DNA of 64,000 nucleotides from Streptomyces cynarae (GCF_025642135.1 NZ_CP106793.1:6602001-6666000); one strand, 5' to 3'. Shown: positions 26,559-35,729, counted from the stretch's first letter. A program made the numbers and translations. Notes: generated by a model not told the origin, from the sequence alone.

Positions 26559-28904
26559 ATGACCGGCACCGGAGAGCGGCCGTTGCGCGTCGCTGTCATC
26601 GGCGGCGGCCCCGGCGGCCTCTACGCCGCCGCCCTGCTCAAGCGGCTCGACCCGGCCCGCGAGGTGACCGTCTGGGAGCGGAACGCTCCCGACGACACGT
26701 TCGGGTTCGGTGTCGTCCTGTCCGACGAGACCCTCGGCGGTATCGAGCACGCCGACCCCGTCGTGTACGCCGCGCTGAAGGACGAGTTCGTGCGGTGGGA
26801 CGACATCGACATCGTGCACCGGGGCGTGCGCCACACCTCCGGCGGCCACGGTTTCGCCGCGCTCGGCAGGCGGCGGCTCCTTGGGATCCTGCACGAGCGC
26901 TGCCGCTCCCTCGGCGTCGACCTCCGCTTCCGCACCGAGGCCCCCTACCCGGCCTGGCTCTCGGAGGCGTACGACCTCGTCATCGCCGCCGACGGAGTGC
27001 ACAGCGGCACACGCGAGGCGTACGCCGAGGTGTTCCGGCCCTCGATCGAGGAGCACCGCTGCCGGTACATCTGGCTCGCCGCCGACTTCCCCTTCGACGC
27101 CTTCCGCTTCGAGATCGCCGAGACCGAGCACGGCGTGATGCAGCTCCACGGCTACCCGTATGCCCGCCCGTCGCCCGACCACCACCCGTCAACGAGGCCC
27201 TGCGGGCCACAGAGTCAATTCGGTGCTTCGACGGTCATCGTGGAGATGCGCGAGGAGGTGTGGCACGCGGCCGGGTTCGCCGAGCTGGACACCGACGAGA
27301 CCATCGAGCGCTGCGCCAAGATCTTCGCGGACGCCCTGCGCGGCCGGCCCCTGCGCTCCAACAACTCCGCCTGGACCACCTTCCGCACGGTCGTCACCGA
27401 GCACTGGTCCCACGGCAACCTGGTCCTGCTGGGCGACGCCGCGCACACCGCGCACTTCTCCATCGGCTCCGGTACGAAACTCGCGGTGGAGGACGCGCTC
27501 GCCCTGGTCGCCTGCCTGGAGGAACACCCCTCGCTGCCCGAGGCCCTGGCCGCCTACGAGGAGGAGCGGCGCCCGGTGGTCGCCTCCACCCAGCGTGCCG
27601 CCCGCGCCAGCCTTGAGTGGTTCGAGAACCTGAGGCTGTACCTCGACCAGCCGCCCCGCCAGTTCGCCTTCAACCTGCTCACCCGCAGCCGCCGCGTCAC
27701 CCACGACAACCTGCGGCTGCGCGACCCCCGCTTCACCGAGGCGGTGGAGCGCGAGTTCGGCTGCCCGCCCGGCACACCCCCGATGTTCACCCCCTTCCGG
27801 TTGCGCGGCCTGACCCTGCGCAACCGCGTCGTGGTCTCGCCGATGGACATGTACTCGGCCGTGGACGGCGTCCCCGGCGACTTCCACCTCGTCCACCTGG
27901 GCGCACGGGCGCTCGGCGGCGCCGGTCTGGTGATGACCGAGATGGTGTGCGTGAGCCCCGAGGGCCGCATCACCCCGGGCTGCGCCGGCCTCTACACCGG
28001 ACGGCAGGCCGAGGCGTGGCGGCGCGTCACCGACTTCGTGCACAGCCAGGCGCCAGGCACCGCGATCGGGGTGCAGCTCGGGCACAGCGGCCGAAAGGGC
28101 TCCACCAAGCTGATGTGGGAGGGCATGGACGAGCCGCTGGAGGAGGGCGACTGGCCGCTCGTGGCCGCCTCGCCGATCCCGTACAAACCGGGCGGCCAGA
28201 CGCCCCGCGAGCTCTCCCGCGCCCAGCTGACCGACATCCGCGAGCAGTTCGCCTCCGCCGCCGTCCGCGCCGCCCGCGCCGGCTTCGACCTCCTCGAACT
28301 CCACTGCGCCCACGGATACCTGCTCTCCGGCTTCCTCTCACCGCTCACCAACCACCGCACCGACGCCTATGGCGGCTCGCTCGCCGGGCGGCTCCGCTTC
28401 CCGCTCGAGGTCTTCGACGCCGTGCGGGCGGTGTGGCCCGGGGAGCGGCCCATGACGGTACGGATCTCCGCGACCGACTGGGCCGAGGGCGGCACCACAG
28501 CCGAGGAGGCCGTCGAGATCGCCCGCGCGTTCGCCGCGCACGGCGCCGACGCGATCGACGTGTCGACCGGGCAGGTGGTGGCCGAGGAGAAGCCGGCGTT
28601 CGGGCGCTCGTACCAGACGCCGTACGCCGATCGGATCCGCCACGAGACGGGCATACCGGTGATCGCGGTGGGCGCCATCTCGTCCTGGGACGACGTCAAC
28701 TCGCTGATCCTGGCCGGGCGCACCGACCTGTGCGCCCTCGCCCGGCCGCACCTGTACGACCCGCACTGGACCCTGCACGCGGCGGCCGAACAGGGCTACG
28801 GCGGGCAGGGCGCGGTGTGGCCTGCGCCCTACCGGGCGGGCAGCAGGCGTCCCAACACCGGCCGCACCGACGCCCCCAGACCCCGCCTGACGCTGGGGAG
28901 CTGA
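26559..28904 (+). CDS. Fused flavin monooxygenase / OYE reductase (aminobenzoyl-CoA or salicylyl-CoA type)
   Basis: Bifunctional flavoprotein of 781 residues. Residues 1-395 are an FAD monooxygenase (GGGPGGLYAAALLKRL at residue 13; GDAAHTAHFSIGSG at about residue 295). Residues 410-765 are an Old-Yellow-Enzyme-type FMN reductase (FTPFRLRGLTLRNRVVVSPM; HCAHGYLLSGFLSPLTN). This fusion is the architecture of 2-aminobenzoyl-CoA monooxygenase/reductase, and it is also annotated in Streptomyces as salicylyl-CoA 5-hydroxylase/oxidoreductase. A stretch of about 20 residues after YPYA (near residue 205) looks inserted compared with the family as I recall it. It is translated right after the hydratase (GGGAGGTGACC before ATG). 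Confidence 0.88.
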   Translation: MTGTGERPLRVAVIGGGPGGLYAAALLKRLDPAREVTVWERNAPDDTFGFGVVLSDETLGGIEHADPVVYAALKDEFVRWDDIDIVHRGVRHTSGGHGFAALGRRRLLGILHERCRSLGVDLRFRTEAPYPAWLSEAYDLVIAADGVHSGTREAYAEVFRPSIEEHRCRYIWLAADFPFDAFRFEIAETEHGVMQLHGYPYARPSPDHHPSTRPCGPQSQFGASTVIVEMREEVWHAAGFAELDTDETIERCAKIFADALRGRPLRSNNSAWTTFRTVVTEHWSHGNLVLLGDAAHTAHFSIGSGTKLAVEDALALVACLEEHPSLPEALAAYEEERRPVVASTQRAARASLEWFENLRLYLDQPPRQFAFNLLTRSRRVTHDNLRLRDPRFTEAVEREFGCPPGTPPMFTPFRLRGLTLRNRVVVSPMDMYSAVDGVPGDFHLVHLGARALGGAGLVMTEMVCVSPEGRITPGCAGLYTGRQAEAWRRVTDFVHSQAPGTAIGVQLGHSGRKGSTKLMWEGMDEPLEEGDWPLVAASPIPYKPGGQTPRELSRAQLTDIREQFASAAVRAARAGFDLLELHCAHGYLLSGFLSPLTNHRTDAYGGSLAGRLRFPLEVFDAVRAVWPGERPMTVRISATDWAEGGTTAEEAVEIARAFAAHGADAIDVSTGQVVAEEKPAFGRSYQTPYADRIRHETGIPVIAVGAISSWDDVNSLILAGRTDLCALARPHLYDPHWTLHAAAEQGYGGQGAVWPAPYRAGSRRPNTGRTDAPRPRLTLGS

Positions 28905-28926
28905 GGCCCCGAGGCACCCAGGGCAC

Positions 28927-29760
28927 CTACGGCAGATCCGCCACGCCCGCGAACACCGCCCCCGCCTCCCGCAGCCGCTCGTGCAGCGCCCGGAAGACCG
29001 CCGCCGAGCGGGCGCCCGGCCAGTTCGCGGGCAGCAGGCCGGCCGGCAGCCCGGGGTCGGCGTAGGGCAGGTGGCGCCAGGAGTCGAGGGCGAGCAGATA
29101 GTCGCGGTACGCCTCCTCGGGCGGCGTGTCCTCGCGGGCTTCCCAGTCGCGCAGCACGCGCGCGTGGCGGTCGAGGAACGCCTCGTGCTGCTTGGCGATC
29201 GCGGCCAGGTCCCACCAGCGCTCCACCGCCTCCGCGGTCGGCGCGAAGCCGAGGTGGTCCCCGCGGAAGAGGTCCACGTACACGTCCAGGTGCAGCCGCT
29301 CCAGGGTGTGCCGGGTCTCCTCGTACAGGCGTGCGGGGGCGATCCACACCCCGGGGGCCGCGGTGCCGAAACCGAGCCCCGCCAGCCGGGAGCGCAGCAG
29401 GTGCCGCTTCTGCCGCTCCGACTCGGGCACGGAGAACACGGCAAGCACCCAGCCCTCGTCCTTCGGGGGCGCCGTCGCGTACACCCGGCGGTCGCCGTCC
29501 TCCAGCAGCTGCCGTGCGTCAGGCGACAGCGCGTACCCGGCCGCGCCCGTCGCCGTGCGCTCCGGCACGAGCAGTCCGCGCCGCTTCAGCCGCGACACCG
29601 ACGACCTTACGGAGGGCGCGTCCACGCCGACCGCGGCGAGCAGCCGGATCAGCTCGGCCACGGGGACCGGGCCGGGGGTGAAGCGGCCGTAGGCGCCGTA
29701 GAACGTGACGATGAGGGACCTCGGGGCGTGCTGAGCGTGCTGATCGGACACGTTGATCAC
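28927..29760 (-). CDS. PaaX-family transcriptional repressor
   Basis: Regulator of 277 residues. An N-terminal winged helix (about residues 15-75, with APSVRSSVSRLKRRGLL as recognition helix) and the central PaaX-like ferredoxin-fold domain (GWVLAVFSVPESERQKRHLLRSRL) are clear. The alpha-helical C-domain ends the protein. PaaX proteins sense aryl-CoA thioesters and repress their catabolic operons. Lying between the fused monooxygenase and the CoA ligase genes, this one probably controls the surrounding pathway. GTG 29760 is the first start; a GTG nine bases in is an alternative. Confidence 0.9.
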   Translation of the reverse strand: MINVSDQHAQHAPRSLIVTFYGAYGRFTPGPVPVAELIRLLAAVGVDAPSVRSSVSRLKRRGLLVPERTATGAAGYALSPDARQLLEDGDRRVYATAPPKDEGWVLAVFSVPESERQKRHLLRSRLAGLGFGTAAPGVWIAPARLYEETRHTLERLHLDVYVDLFRGDHLGFAPTAEAVERWWDLAAIAKQHEAFLDRHARVLRDWEAREDTPPEEAYRDYLLALDSWRHLPYADPGLPAGLLPANWPGARSAAVFRALHERLREAGAVFAGVADLP

Positions 29761-29775
29761 TTTAGATCGTCGGCG

Positions 29776-31563
29776 TCACTCATGATCACCTCGCACGGGC
29801 ACCGGGTCGGCGTCCGCGCGCAGCCGGAACCGCTGGAGCTTGCCCGTCGCCGTGCGCGGCAGCGCGTCCAGGAAGACGAACTCGCGCGGGCACTTGTACG
29901 GCGCCAGCTCCGAGGTCAGGAAGGCGCGCAGCGCCTCCGGGTCGCGCCGCGCGCCCTCCCTGAGGACCGCATACGCCACCACGACCTGCCCGCGCACCTC
30001 GTCGGGCCGCCCGACGACCGCCGTCTCGACCACGTCCGGATGGCGCAGCAGGGCGTCCTCGACCTCGGGTCCGGCGATGTTGTACCCAGCGGAGATGATC
30101 ATGTCGTCGGCGCGGGCCACATAGCGGAAGTAGCCGTCGGGCTCGCGGACGTAGGTGTCGCCGGTGATGTTCCAGCCGCCCCGGACGTACTCCCGCTGCC
30201 GTGGATCGGCGAGATAGCGGCAGCCGACCGGTCCGCGCACCGCGAGCAGTCCGGGCTCGCCGTCCGGTACGGGCACGCCGTCGGCGTCCTGCACGCGCGC
30301 GTGCCACCCCGGGACCGGAAGCCCCGTGGTTCCCGGCCGGATCCGGTCGTCCGCCGCCGAGATGAAGATGTGCAGCAGCTCGGTGGCGCCGATGCCGTTG
30401 ACGATGCGCAGACCGGTGCGCTCGTGCCAGACCCGCCAGGTGGCCTCGGGAAGGTTCTCGCCGGCCGACACACAGCGCCGCAGCGAGGCCGTGTCGTACG
30501 CGTCCAGCTCGTCGAGCATCGCCCGGTAGGCGGTCGGCGCGGTGAACAACACCGAGACCCGGTGCTCGGCGATCGCGGGCAACAGCTGCCTGGGGCCCGC
30601 CTGTTCGAGCAGTAGGGCGCTCGCGCCGGCCCGCAGCGGGAAGACGACGAGTCCGCCGAGCCCGAAGGTGAAGCCGAGCGGGGGACTGCCCGCGAAGACG
30701 TCGTCGGGGCGCGGGCGCAGGATGTGCCGCGAGAAGGTGTCCGCGATGGCGAGCAGGTCGCGGTGGAAGTGCATGCACCCCTTCGGGCGGCCCGTGGTGC
30801 CGGAGGTGAAGGCGATCAGCGCCACGTCGTCGGCCGCCGTGTCCACCGGTGCGTACGGCTCCTCGGGCACCGGCAGACGCAGCAGGTCGTCAGGGGCGTC
30901 GCCGCCGTACGGGGTGATGCGCAGCCCGGGCACGTCGGCCTTCACCAGGTCGTCCACCACACGGACGTCGCACAGGGCGTGGCCGACCCGGGCGATGTCG
31001 CACATCGTGCGCAGCTCGTGCGGGCGCTGCTGGGCGAGCACCGTGACGGCGATCGCGCCCGCCTTCAGGACCGCCAGCCAGCAGGCGGCGAGCCAGGGGG
31101 TGGTGGGGCCGCGCAGCAGGACACGGTTGCCGGGGACGACCCCGAGACGGGAGGTGAGCGCGTGCGCGATGCGGTCGACACGGGTGCGGAGCTGTCCGTA
31201 CGTCCACACGTCGCCGTCCGCCGTGCGGAACGCCGGGCGGTCGGGGGCGGTGCGATCGAGCAGCTCGACCGCGGCGTTCAGCCGTTCGGGGTAGCACAGC
31301 TCGGGCAGGTCGAAGCGGAGCTCGGGCCACTGCTCGCGGGGCGGGAGACGGTCACGGGCGAAGGTGTCGCGGTGGGCGGTGGGGACCGCCGACGGAGCCT
31401 CGGCCGACGCCCGGCTCGCGGTGTCCGTGGCGCTCGCGGTGCCTGCGGCGCTCGCCGTGTCCATGGCGCTCGCGGTGCCTGCGGCGCTCGCTGCTTCCGT
31501 GGCGATCGCGGTGTCTGACGCGCTCGCTGTGTCCGTGGCGCTGGTGGCGTCCCTCGGGTCCAT
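29776..31563 (-). CDS. Aryl-CoA ligase (benzoate/2-aminobenzoate-CoA ligase family)
   Basis: Adenylate-forming enzyme of about 595 residues that would activate the aromatic acid with ATP and CoA. The ATP loop FTSGTTGRPKGCMH, the GIGATELLHIF adenylate motif, the YVRGGWNITGDTY hinge and the catalytic Lys in TATGKLQRFRLR are all present, and the benzoate-CoA-ligase style HIFIS is visible. The N-terminus carries eight imperfect hexapeptide repeats (SATDTA, SAAGTA, SAMDTA and similar) before the real fold starts at LPPREQWPELRFDL. The start at ATG 31563 is tentative: the frame is open far upstream, and ATG 31599 is possible. It is in the same direction as paaX, 16 bases apart. Confidence 0.87.
   Translation of the reverse strand: MDPRDATSATDTASASDTAIATEAASAAGTASAMDTASAAGTASATDTASRASAEAPSAVPTAHRDTFARDRLPPREQWPELRFDLPELCYPERLNAAVELLDRTAPDRPAFRTADGDVWTYGQLRTRVDRIAHALTSRLGVVPGNRVLLRGPTTPWLAACWLAVLKAGAIAVTVLAQQRPHELRTMCDIARVGHALCDVRVVDDLVKADVPGLRITPYGGDAPDDLLRLPVPEEPYAPVDTAADDVALIAFTSGTTGRPKGCMHFHRDLLAIADTFSRHILRPRPDDVFAGSPPLGFTFGLGGLVVFPLRAGASALLLEQAGPRQLLPAIAEHRVSVLFTAPTAYRAMLDELDAYDTASLRRCVSAGENLPEATWRVWHERTGLRIVNGIGATELLHIFISAADDRIRPGTTGLPVPGWHARVQDADGVPVPDGEPGLLAVRGPVGCRYLADPRQREYVRGGWNITGDTYVREPDGYFRYVARADDMIISAGYNIAGPEVEDALLRHPDVVETAVVGRPDEVRGQVVVAYAVLREGARRDPEALRAFLTSELAPYKCPREFVFLDALPRTATGKLQRFRLRADADPVPVRGDHE
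31410..31560 (-). repeat. 18-base tandem repeats in the CoA ligase N-terminus
   Basis: About eight imperfect 18-base units (GCTCGCGGTGTCCGTGGC and variants on the plus strand) encode an Ala/Ser/Thr/Asp hexapeptide array in the ligase reading frame. Units differ by one to five bases, which suggests slippage followed by divergence. Confidence 0.75.
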
Positions 31564-31698
31564 GGCGTCTCGCCCCCTTGTCGTGGTGGGCTCGCGCATC
31601 GAGCGTATCGTGTTGGTGACGGCAGTCAACGGTCCGCGATACGTTCGGGTGAGCAGCCCACCCGGCCCCGAGGGGCCGTCAGGGAGAGGGGACCGGCC

Positions 31699-32826
31699 AT
31701 GACCGCATTCTCGCTCGACCCCGCCCAGCTGGCCTGGCGTGCGGAGCTGCGCACCCTGGCCGGGCAACGGCTGCGTCCGCTCGCCGAGAAGGGCGAGCCC
31801 GGCCGCGTGAACCGCGCCCTCGTCACCGAACTCGGCCGACTCGGTCTGCTCGACCGGCTGTTCACCTCCGGGGCCCTGGAACTGTGTCTGATGCGGGAGT
31901 CTCTGGCGTACGCCTGCACCGAGGCGGAGACGGCCCTCGCCCTGCAAGGGCTCGGCGCCCATCCCGTGCACGCCTACGGGACACCGGCCCAGCGCGCCCG
32001 CTGGCTGCCCGGCGTCCGGGCCGGCACCACGGTCGCCGCCTTCGCGCTGACCGAGCCGGACGCGGGGTCGGACGCGGCGGCGCTGTCCCTCGCGGCCGAA
32101 GCCGACGGGCCCTCCGGGTGGCGGCTCACCGGTGAGAAGTGCTGGATCTCCAACGCCCCGGAGGCCGACTTCTACACCGTCTTCGCCCGCACCGCCCCCG
32201 GCGCGGGCGCCCGCGGTGTGACCGCGTTCCTCGTCCCCGCCGACCGCCCCGGCCTGACCGGCACCCCCCTCGAGATGCTCTCGCCGCACCCCATCGGCAC
32301 GCTCGCCTTCGACGCGGTGCCCGTGACCGAGGACGACCTGCTCGGCGAGGCCGACCGCGGCTTCCGGGTCGCCATGGGCACCCTCAACCTCTTCCGCCCC
32401 AGCGTCGGCGCGTTCGCGGTCGGCATGGCACAGGCCGCCCTCGACGCGGCCCTCGCCCACACCGCCGCGAGGGACGCCTTCGGCGGTCGCCTCAAGGACC
32501 TCCAGGCGGTCTCCCACCAGGTCGCCGAGATGGCCCTGCGCACCGAGGCGGCCCGTCTCATGGTCTACTCGGCCGCGACGGCGTACGACGAAGGCGCCCC
32601 GGACGTCCCGAAGCGGGCCGCCATGGCGAAGCTGCTCGCCACCGAGACCGCGCAGTACGTCGTCGACGCCGCCGTCCAGCTGCACGGCGCCCGCGCACTG
32701 CGCCGCGGCCACCTCCTCGAACACCTCTACCGTGAGGTGCGCGCACCCCGGATCTACGAGGGCGCGAGCGAGGTGCAACGCGGCATCGTCGCCAAGGAGT
32801 TGTACGCCACCGTGGAGGCCCCGTGA
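31699..32826 (+). CDS. Acyl-CoA dehydrogenase
   Basis: FAD-dependent acyl-CoA dehydrogenase of 375 residues. Family landmarks are AFALTEPDAGSDAAAL (flavin/substrate loop at about residue 113), GEKCWISNAPEAD, and the C-terminal YEGASEVQRGIVAKE segment. Its Glu, at the catalytic-base position, is kept, with Ala-Ser in place of the more usual Thr-Ser. It is divergent from the CoA ligase and overlaps the Rid-family gene by GTGA. It probably oxidises the alicyclic or opened-ring CoA ester made by the fused flavoenzyme. The electron acceptor is not encoded nearby. Confidence 0.92.
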   Translation: MTAFSLDPAQLAWRAELRTLAGQRLRPLAEKGEPGRVNRALVTELGRLGLLDRLFTSGALELCLMRESLAYACTEAETALALQGLGAHPVHAYGTPAQRARWLPGVRAGTTVAAFALTEPDAGSDAAALSLAAEADGPSGWRLTGEKCWISNAPEADFYTVFARTAPGAGARGVTAFLVPADRPGLTGTPLEMLSPHPIGTLAFDAVPVTEDDLLGEADRGFRVAMGTLNLFRPSVGAFAVGMAQAALDAALAHTAARDAFGGRLKDLQAVSHQVAEMALRTEAARLMVYSAATAYDEGAPDVPKRAAMAKLLATETAQYVVDAAVQLHGARALRRGHLLEHLYREVRAPRIYEGASEVQRGIVAKELYATVEAP

Positions 32827-33221
32827 CCAGTGAGCGCGTCAACCCGCCCGGCCTCTCCCCGGCCAAGGGCTTCTCGCACGCGGTCGTCGCCACCGGCACC
32901 CGCGTCGTCTTCCTGGCGGGCCAGACCGCCCTCGACGGCGACGGCAAGGTGGTCGGCGACACGCTCCCCGAGCAGTTCGAGCGCGCCCTCGCCAACCTGC
33001 TCACCGCCCTGCGCGCCGCCGACGGCACCCCCGCCGACCTCGCCCGCGTCACCGTCTACGCCACCGACGTGGCCGACTACCGCGCGCACGCCCCCGAACT
33101 GGGCCGCATCTGGCGGCGGCTGGCGGGCCGTGACTACCCCGCGATGGCCGTCGTGGGGACCACGCGCCTGTGGGACGAGCAGGCGCTAGTGGAACTGGAC
33201 GGCTTCGCCGTGCTCCCGTAG
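32823..33221 (+). CDS. Rid-family (YjgF/UK114) protein
   Basis: Small trimer-forming protein of 132 residues. The Rid fold shows in FSHAVVATGTRVVFLAGQTALDGDG and LANLLTALRAADGTPADLARVTVY. The Arg that gives RidA its enamine/imine deaminase activity (Arg105 in E. coli, in a P-A-R-S context) is replaced: the segment here is YPAMAVVG. It therefore belongs to a divergent Rid subgroup, and its activity cannot be assumed. Translational coupling to the acyl-CoA dehydrogenase ties it to the aromatic pathway, where imine or enamine intermediates would form if the substrate is 2-aminobenzoate. Confidence 0.85.
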   Translation: MTSERVNPPGLSPAKGFSHAVVATGTRVVFLAGQTALDGDGKVVGDTLPEQFERALANLLTALRAADGTPADLARVTVYATDVADYRAHAPELGRIWRRLAGRDYPAMAVVGTTRLWDEQALVELDGFAVLP

Positions 33222-33278
33222 CCGTGCCCACGGGCATAACCTGTGCGTGCCTCGGGGGGAGTCGAGGGGAGTCGTCAC

Positions 33279-34103
33279 ATGCCCGAGATCACGCTGACCG
33301 CAGGCCCCGTCGCCTACGAGGACACGGGCGGCGACGGCCCGGTCGTGGTCCTGCTGCACGGCCTGGTGCACGACCACACCGTCTGGCGCAAGGTGATGGC
33401 CGATCTGCGCGCCGACCACCGGGTGATCGCACCGACCCTGCCGTACGGCGCCCACCGCAGGCCCATGCACCGGCCGCCCACACCGGACCTCGTGAACGAC
33501 CTGATCGCCGAGTTCCTGGACCACCTCGACCTGCGGGACGTCACCCTGGTGGAGAGCGACTGCGGAAGGGCCCAGACGGTGGCCGCGCGGCACCCCGAGC
33601 GTCTGGCCCGCCTGGTCCTCATCTCCTGCGAGGCCTTCGACAACTACCCGCCGGGCGCGCCCGGAAAGATGATCGGACTGGCCTGTGCCGTGCCCGGCGG
33701 TGTTCCGCTCATGGTCCGCGGCCTGGGCTGGAAACCCCTGCGCCGGCTGCCCGTCGGCATCGGTGCGCTGACCAAGTACCCGGTACCGGACGAGATCGTG
33801 GACGGCTGGCTGCGGCCCCTGCGCACCGACAAGGCCATCCGGCGCGACTTCCGCCACTACGGGACCCACGTCCGCAGGACCGAACTCCTGGAGGCCGCCC
33901 AGGCATTGAAGACGTTCGACCGGCCTGCGCTCGTCGTCTGGGCGACCGAGGACCTGATGATGCCCCGTGAACACGGCCGGAGGCTCGCCGAACTCCTGCC
34001 GAAAGGGCGGCTGATGGAGATCGACGACTCCCGCACCCTGATCGCCGAGGACCAGCCCGAGCGCCTCGCGGCGGTCCTGCGCGAGTTCATCGGCACGACC
34101 TGA
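33279..34103 (+). CDS. Alpha/beta hydrolase-fold protein with atypical active site
   Basis: Protein of 274 residues with a clear alpha/beta hydrolase fold (VVVLLHGLVHDHTVWRKV near residue 20; RPALVVWATEDLMMP near residue 215). The nucleophile elbow reads LVESDCGRAQ, so Asp stands where a Ser is usual, as in haloalkane dehalogenases. The final segment (IDDSRTLIAEDQPE) has no His at the expected triad position. It may be a non-hydrolytic family member or use different chemistry. GAGGGGA precedes the ATG at 33279. It is 57 bases downstream of the Rid gene, possibly in the same transcript. Confidence 0.75.
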   Translation: MPEITLTAGPVAYEDTGGDGPVVVLLHGLVHDHTVWRKVMADLRADHRVIAPTLPYGAHRRPMHRPPTPDLVNDLIAEFLDHLDLRDVTLVESDCGRAQTVAARHPERLARLVLISCEAFDNYPPGAPGKMIGLACAVPGGVPLMVRGLGWKPLRRLPVGIGALTKYPVPDEIVDGWLRPLRTDKAIRRDFRHYGTHVRRTELLEAAQALKTFDRPALVVWATEDLMMPREHGRRLAELLPKGRLMEIDDSRTLIAEDQPERLAAVLREFIGTT

Positions 34104-34164
34104 GCGGGCGCCAGGTGGTGGGCGCCGCATGACCGTCGGTGCGGACTCGCCACCGAAGGGGTGA

Positions 34165-34689
<525 letters not shown>

Positions 34690-34873
34690 GACCAGCCAGC
34701 CTGACAACCTGCCGAAAATGGGCAGTTCCGGATCGCTGACCTGCACTGAGTCGCCGTGTGTGACGGCATGTGGCTGGAATAGGAGCTCTCGCCCCGCCGC
34801 AACATGCACGCCACCGGTGCGGGCCCGCTGCGGTGGCCCAGAGGGCTCGCGGCGTCGGCGGACCGGGCGCGGG

Positions 34874-35080
34874 TCACCAACTGCTCTTGGTCACGCCGGG
34901 GACCTCGCCCGCGTGGGCCATCTCGCGTACGCGGATGCGGGACAGGCCGAAGGCACGCAGATGGCCGCGGGGGCGCCCGTCCACGGAGTCGCGGTTGCGC
35001 AGGCGGGTGGCGCTGGCGTCGCGGGGCTGTCGGCGCAGTTCCCTCTGGGCGGCGGCGCGGTCTCCGTCACCGTCGGTGCT
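34874..35080 (-). pseudogene. Truncated rpsN paralogue (ribosomal protein S14, zinc-independent type)
   Basis: The C-terminal 60-68 residues of S14 are present ([20 protein letters not shown], then [17 protein letters not shown] and an intact GVTKSSW end). The N-terminal third, normally starting with a basic MAKKSK-type sequence, is gone, and the upstream sequence in this frame is unrelated. The retained part has none of the zinc-ribbon Cys, so it belonged to the zinc-free paralogue class that Zur controls in Streptomyces. There is no start codon or ribosome site. Confidence 0.75.
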
Positions 35081-35264
35081 CTGGACGTGACCCGGCTGCG
35101 TCGACCGGATCAAGGGTTTTCGTACGGTCGGACGGCTCTTCCTCCTGCCTGGCCGGCCGTCGCGCCCGGCGCGGGCCGGCGGGAGACGGATGCCTGCGGC
35201 CGTGCTTCGCGGTACGACTGCTGCCCCTGGCGGAGCCACTCCGGAAAGCGAGTGGCTCCGGCGT

Positions 35265-35580
35265 TCACCCGCGCTCGTCCGCCGCCTGCCGTCGACCGCA
35301 GTCCGGGCACACTCCGGACACCGTGTGCCGGACGTTCGCGAACCCGGAGGCCGGCTCAGGCCGCAGTCGGTGCAGATGAGGTAGTGGCGGTGGTCGGGGC
35401 CGGGGCGGTAACGGAAGAGACGTTCGCCGCTCGTGTCGCGGACCATGTCGGCCCCGCCGGCGTCGGCCAGGGACGGTGGGCATGCGGAGCTCCTTCGGGC
35501 GATGCCGGACGCGCGGCGGACACGCGCCGGCCGAGCGGCGACACACTCGACGACTGCTCGGGTGCTGCGCAGGTGGGGCG
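35265..35580 (-). pseudogene. Decayed Fur/Zur-family regulator gene
   Basis: Pieces of a Fur-fold regulator are recognisable in order. [13 protein letters not shown] is from the start of the winged helix. [22 protein letters not shown] follows, then the metal-binding [15 protein letters not shown], and in another frame [20 protein letters not shown]. The recognition helix (usually TVYR) and about 15-20 residues after the first CxxC are missing, and the two halves are out of frame. This is an inactive gene. The CxxC pairs and the neighbouring S14 remnant suggest a Zur-type zinc regulator. Confidence 0.7.
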
Positions 35581-35729
35581 CGGCGGATGTCGCCGGGACG
35601 AGGGTCGGCGGCCGCCACTCACGAGGACCCGGGTGTCCTGGTGGGCGACGGCCGCCGGGGGTTGGAAGTGGCCGACCTGTTCGCCGAACGCCGGATTCGG
35701 CAGTCGGCGGCGGCTGCGGCTGCGCTGGT

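Noticed and set aside
31410..31560. CRISPR-like array
   Set aside because: Units are directly adjacent 18-base repeats with no spacers and lie in a coding frame.
29776..32778. 1000-codon minus-strand open frame covering the ligase and the acyl-CoA dehydrogenase
   Set aside because: The upstream 400 codons are an antisense shadow of the acyl-CoA dehydrogenase gene; GC-rich DNA keeps such frames open.
35085..35130. [14 protein letters not shown] peptide that resembles the end of ribosomal protein L33
   Set aside because: The match is about ten residues in the wrong spacing. It would fit a zinc-type ribosomal cluster, but is too weak to call.
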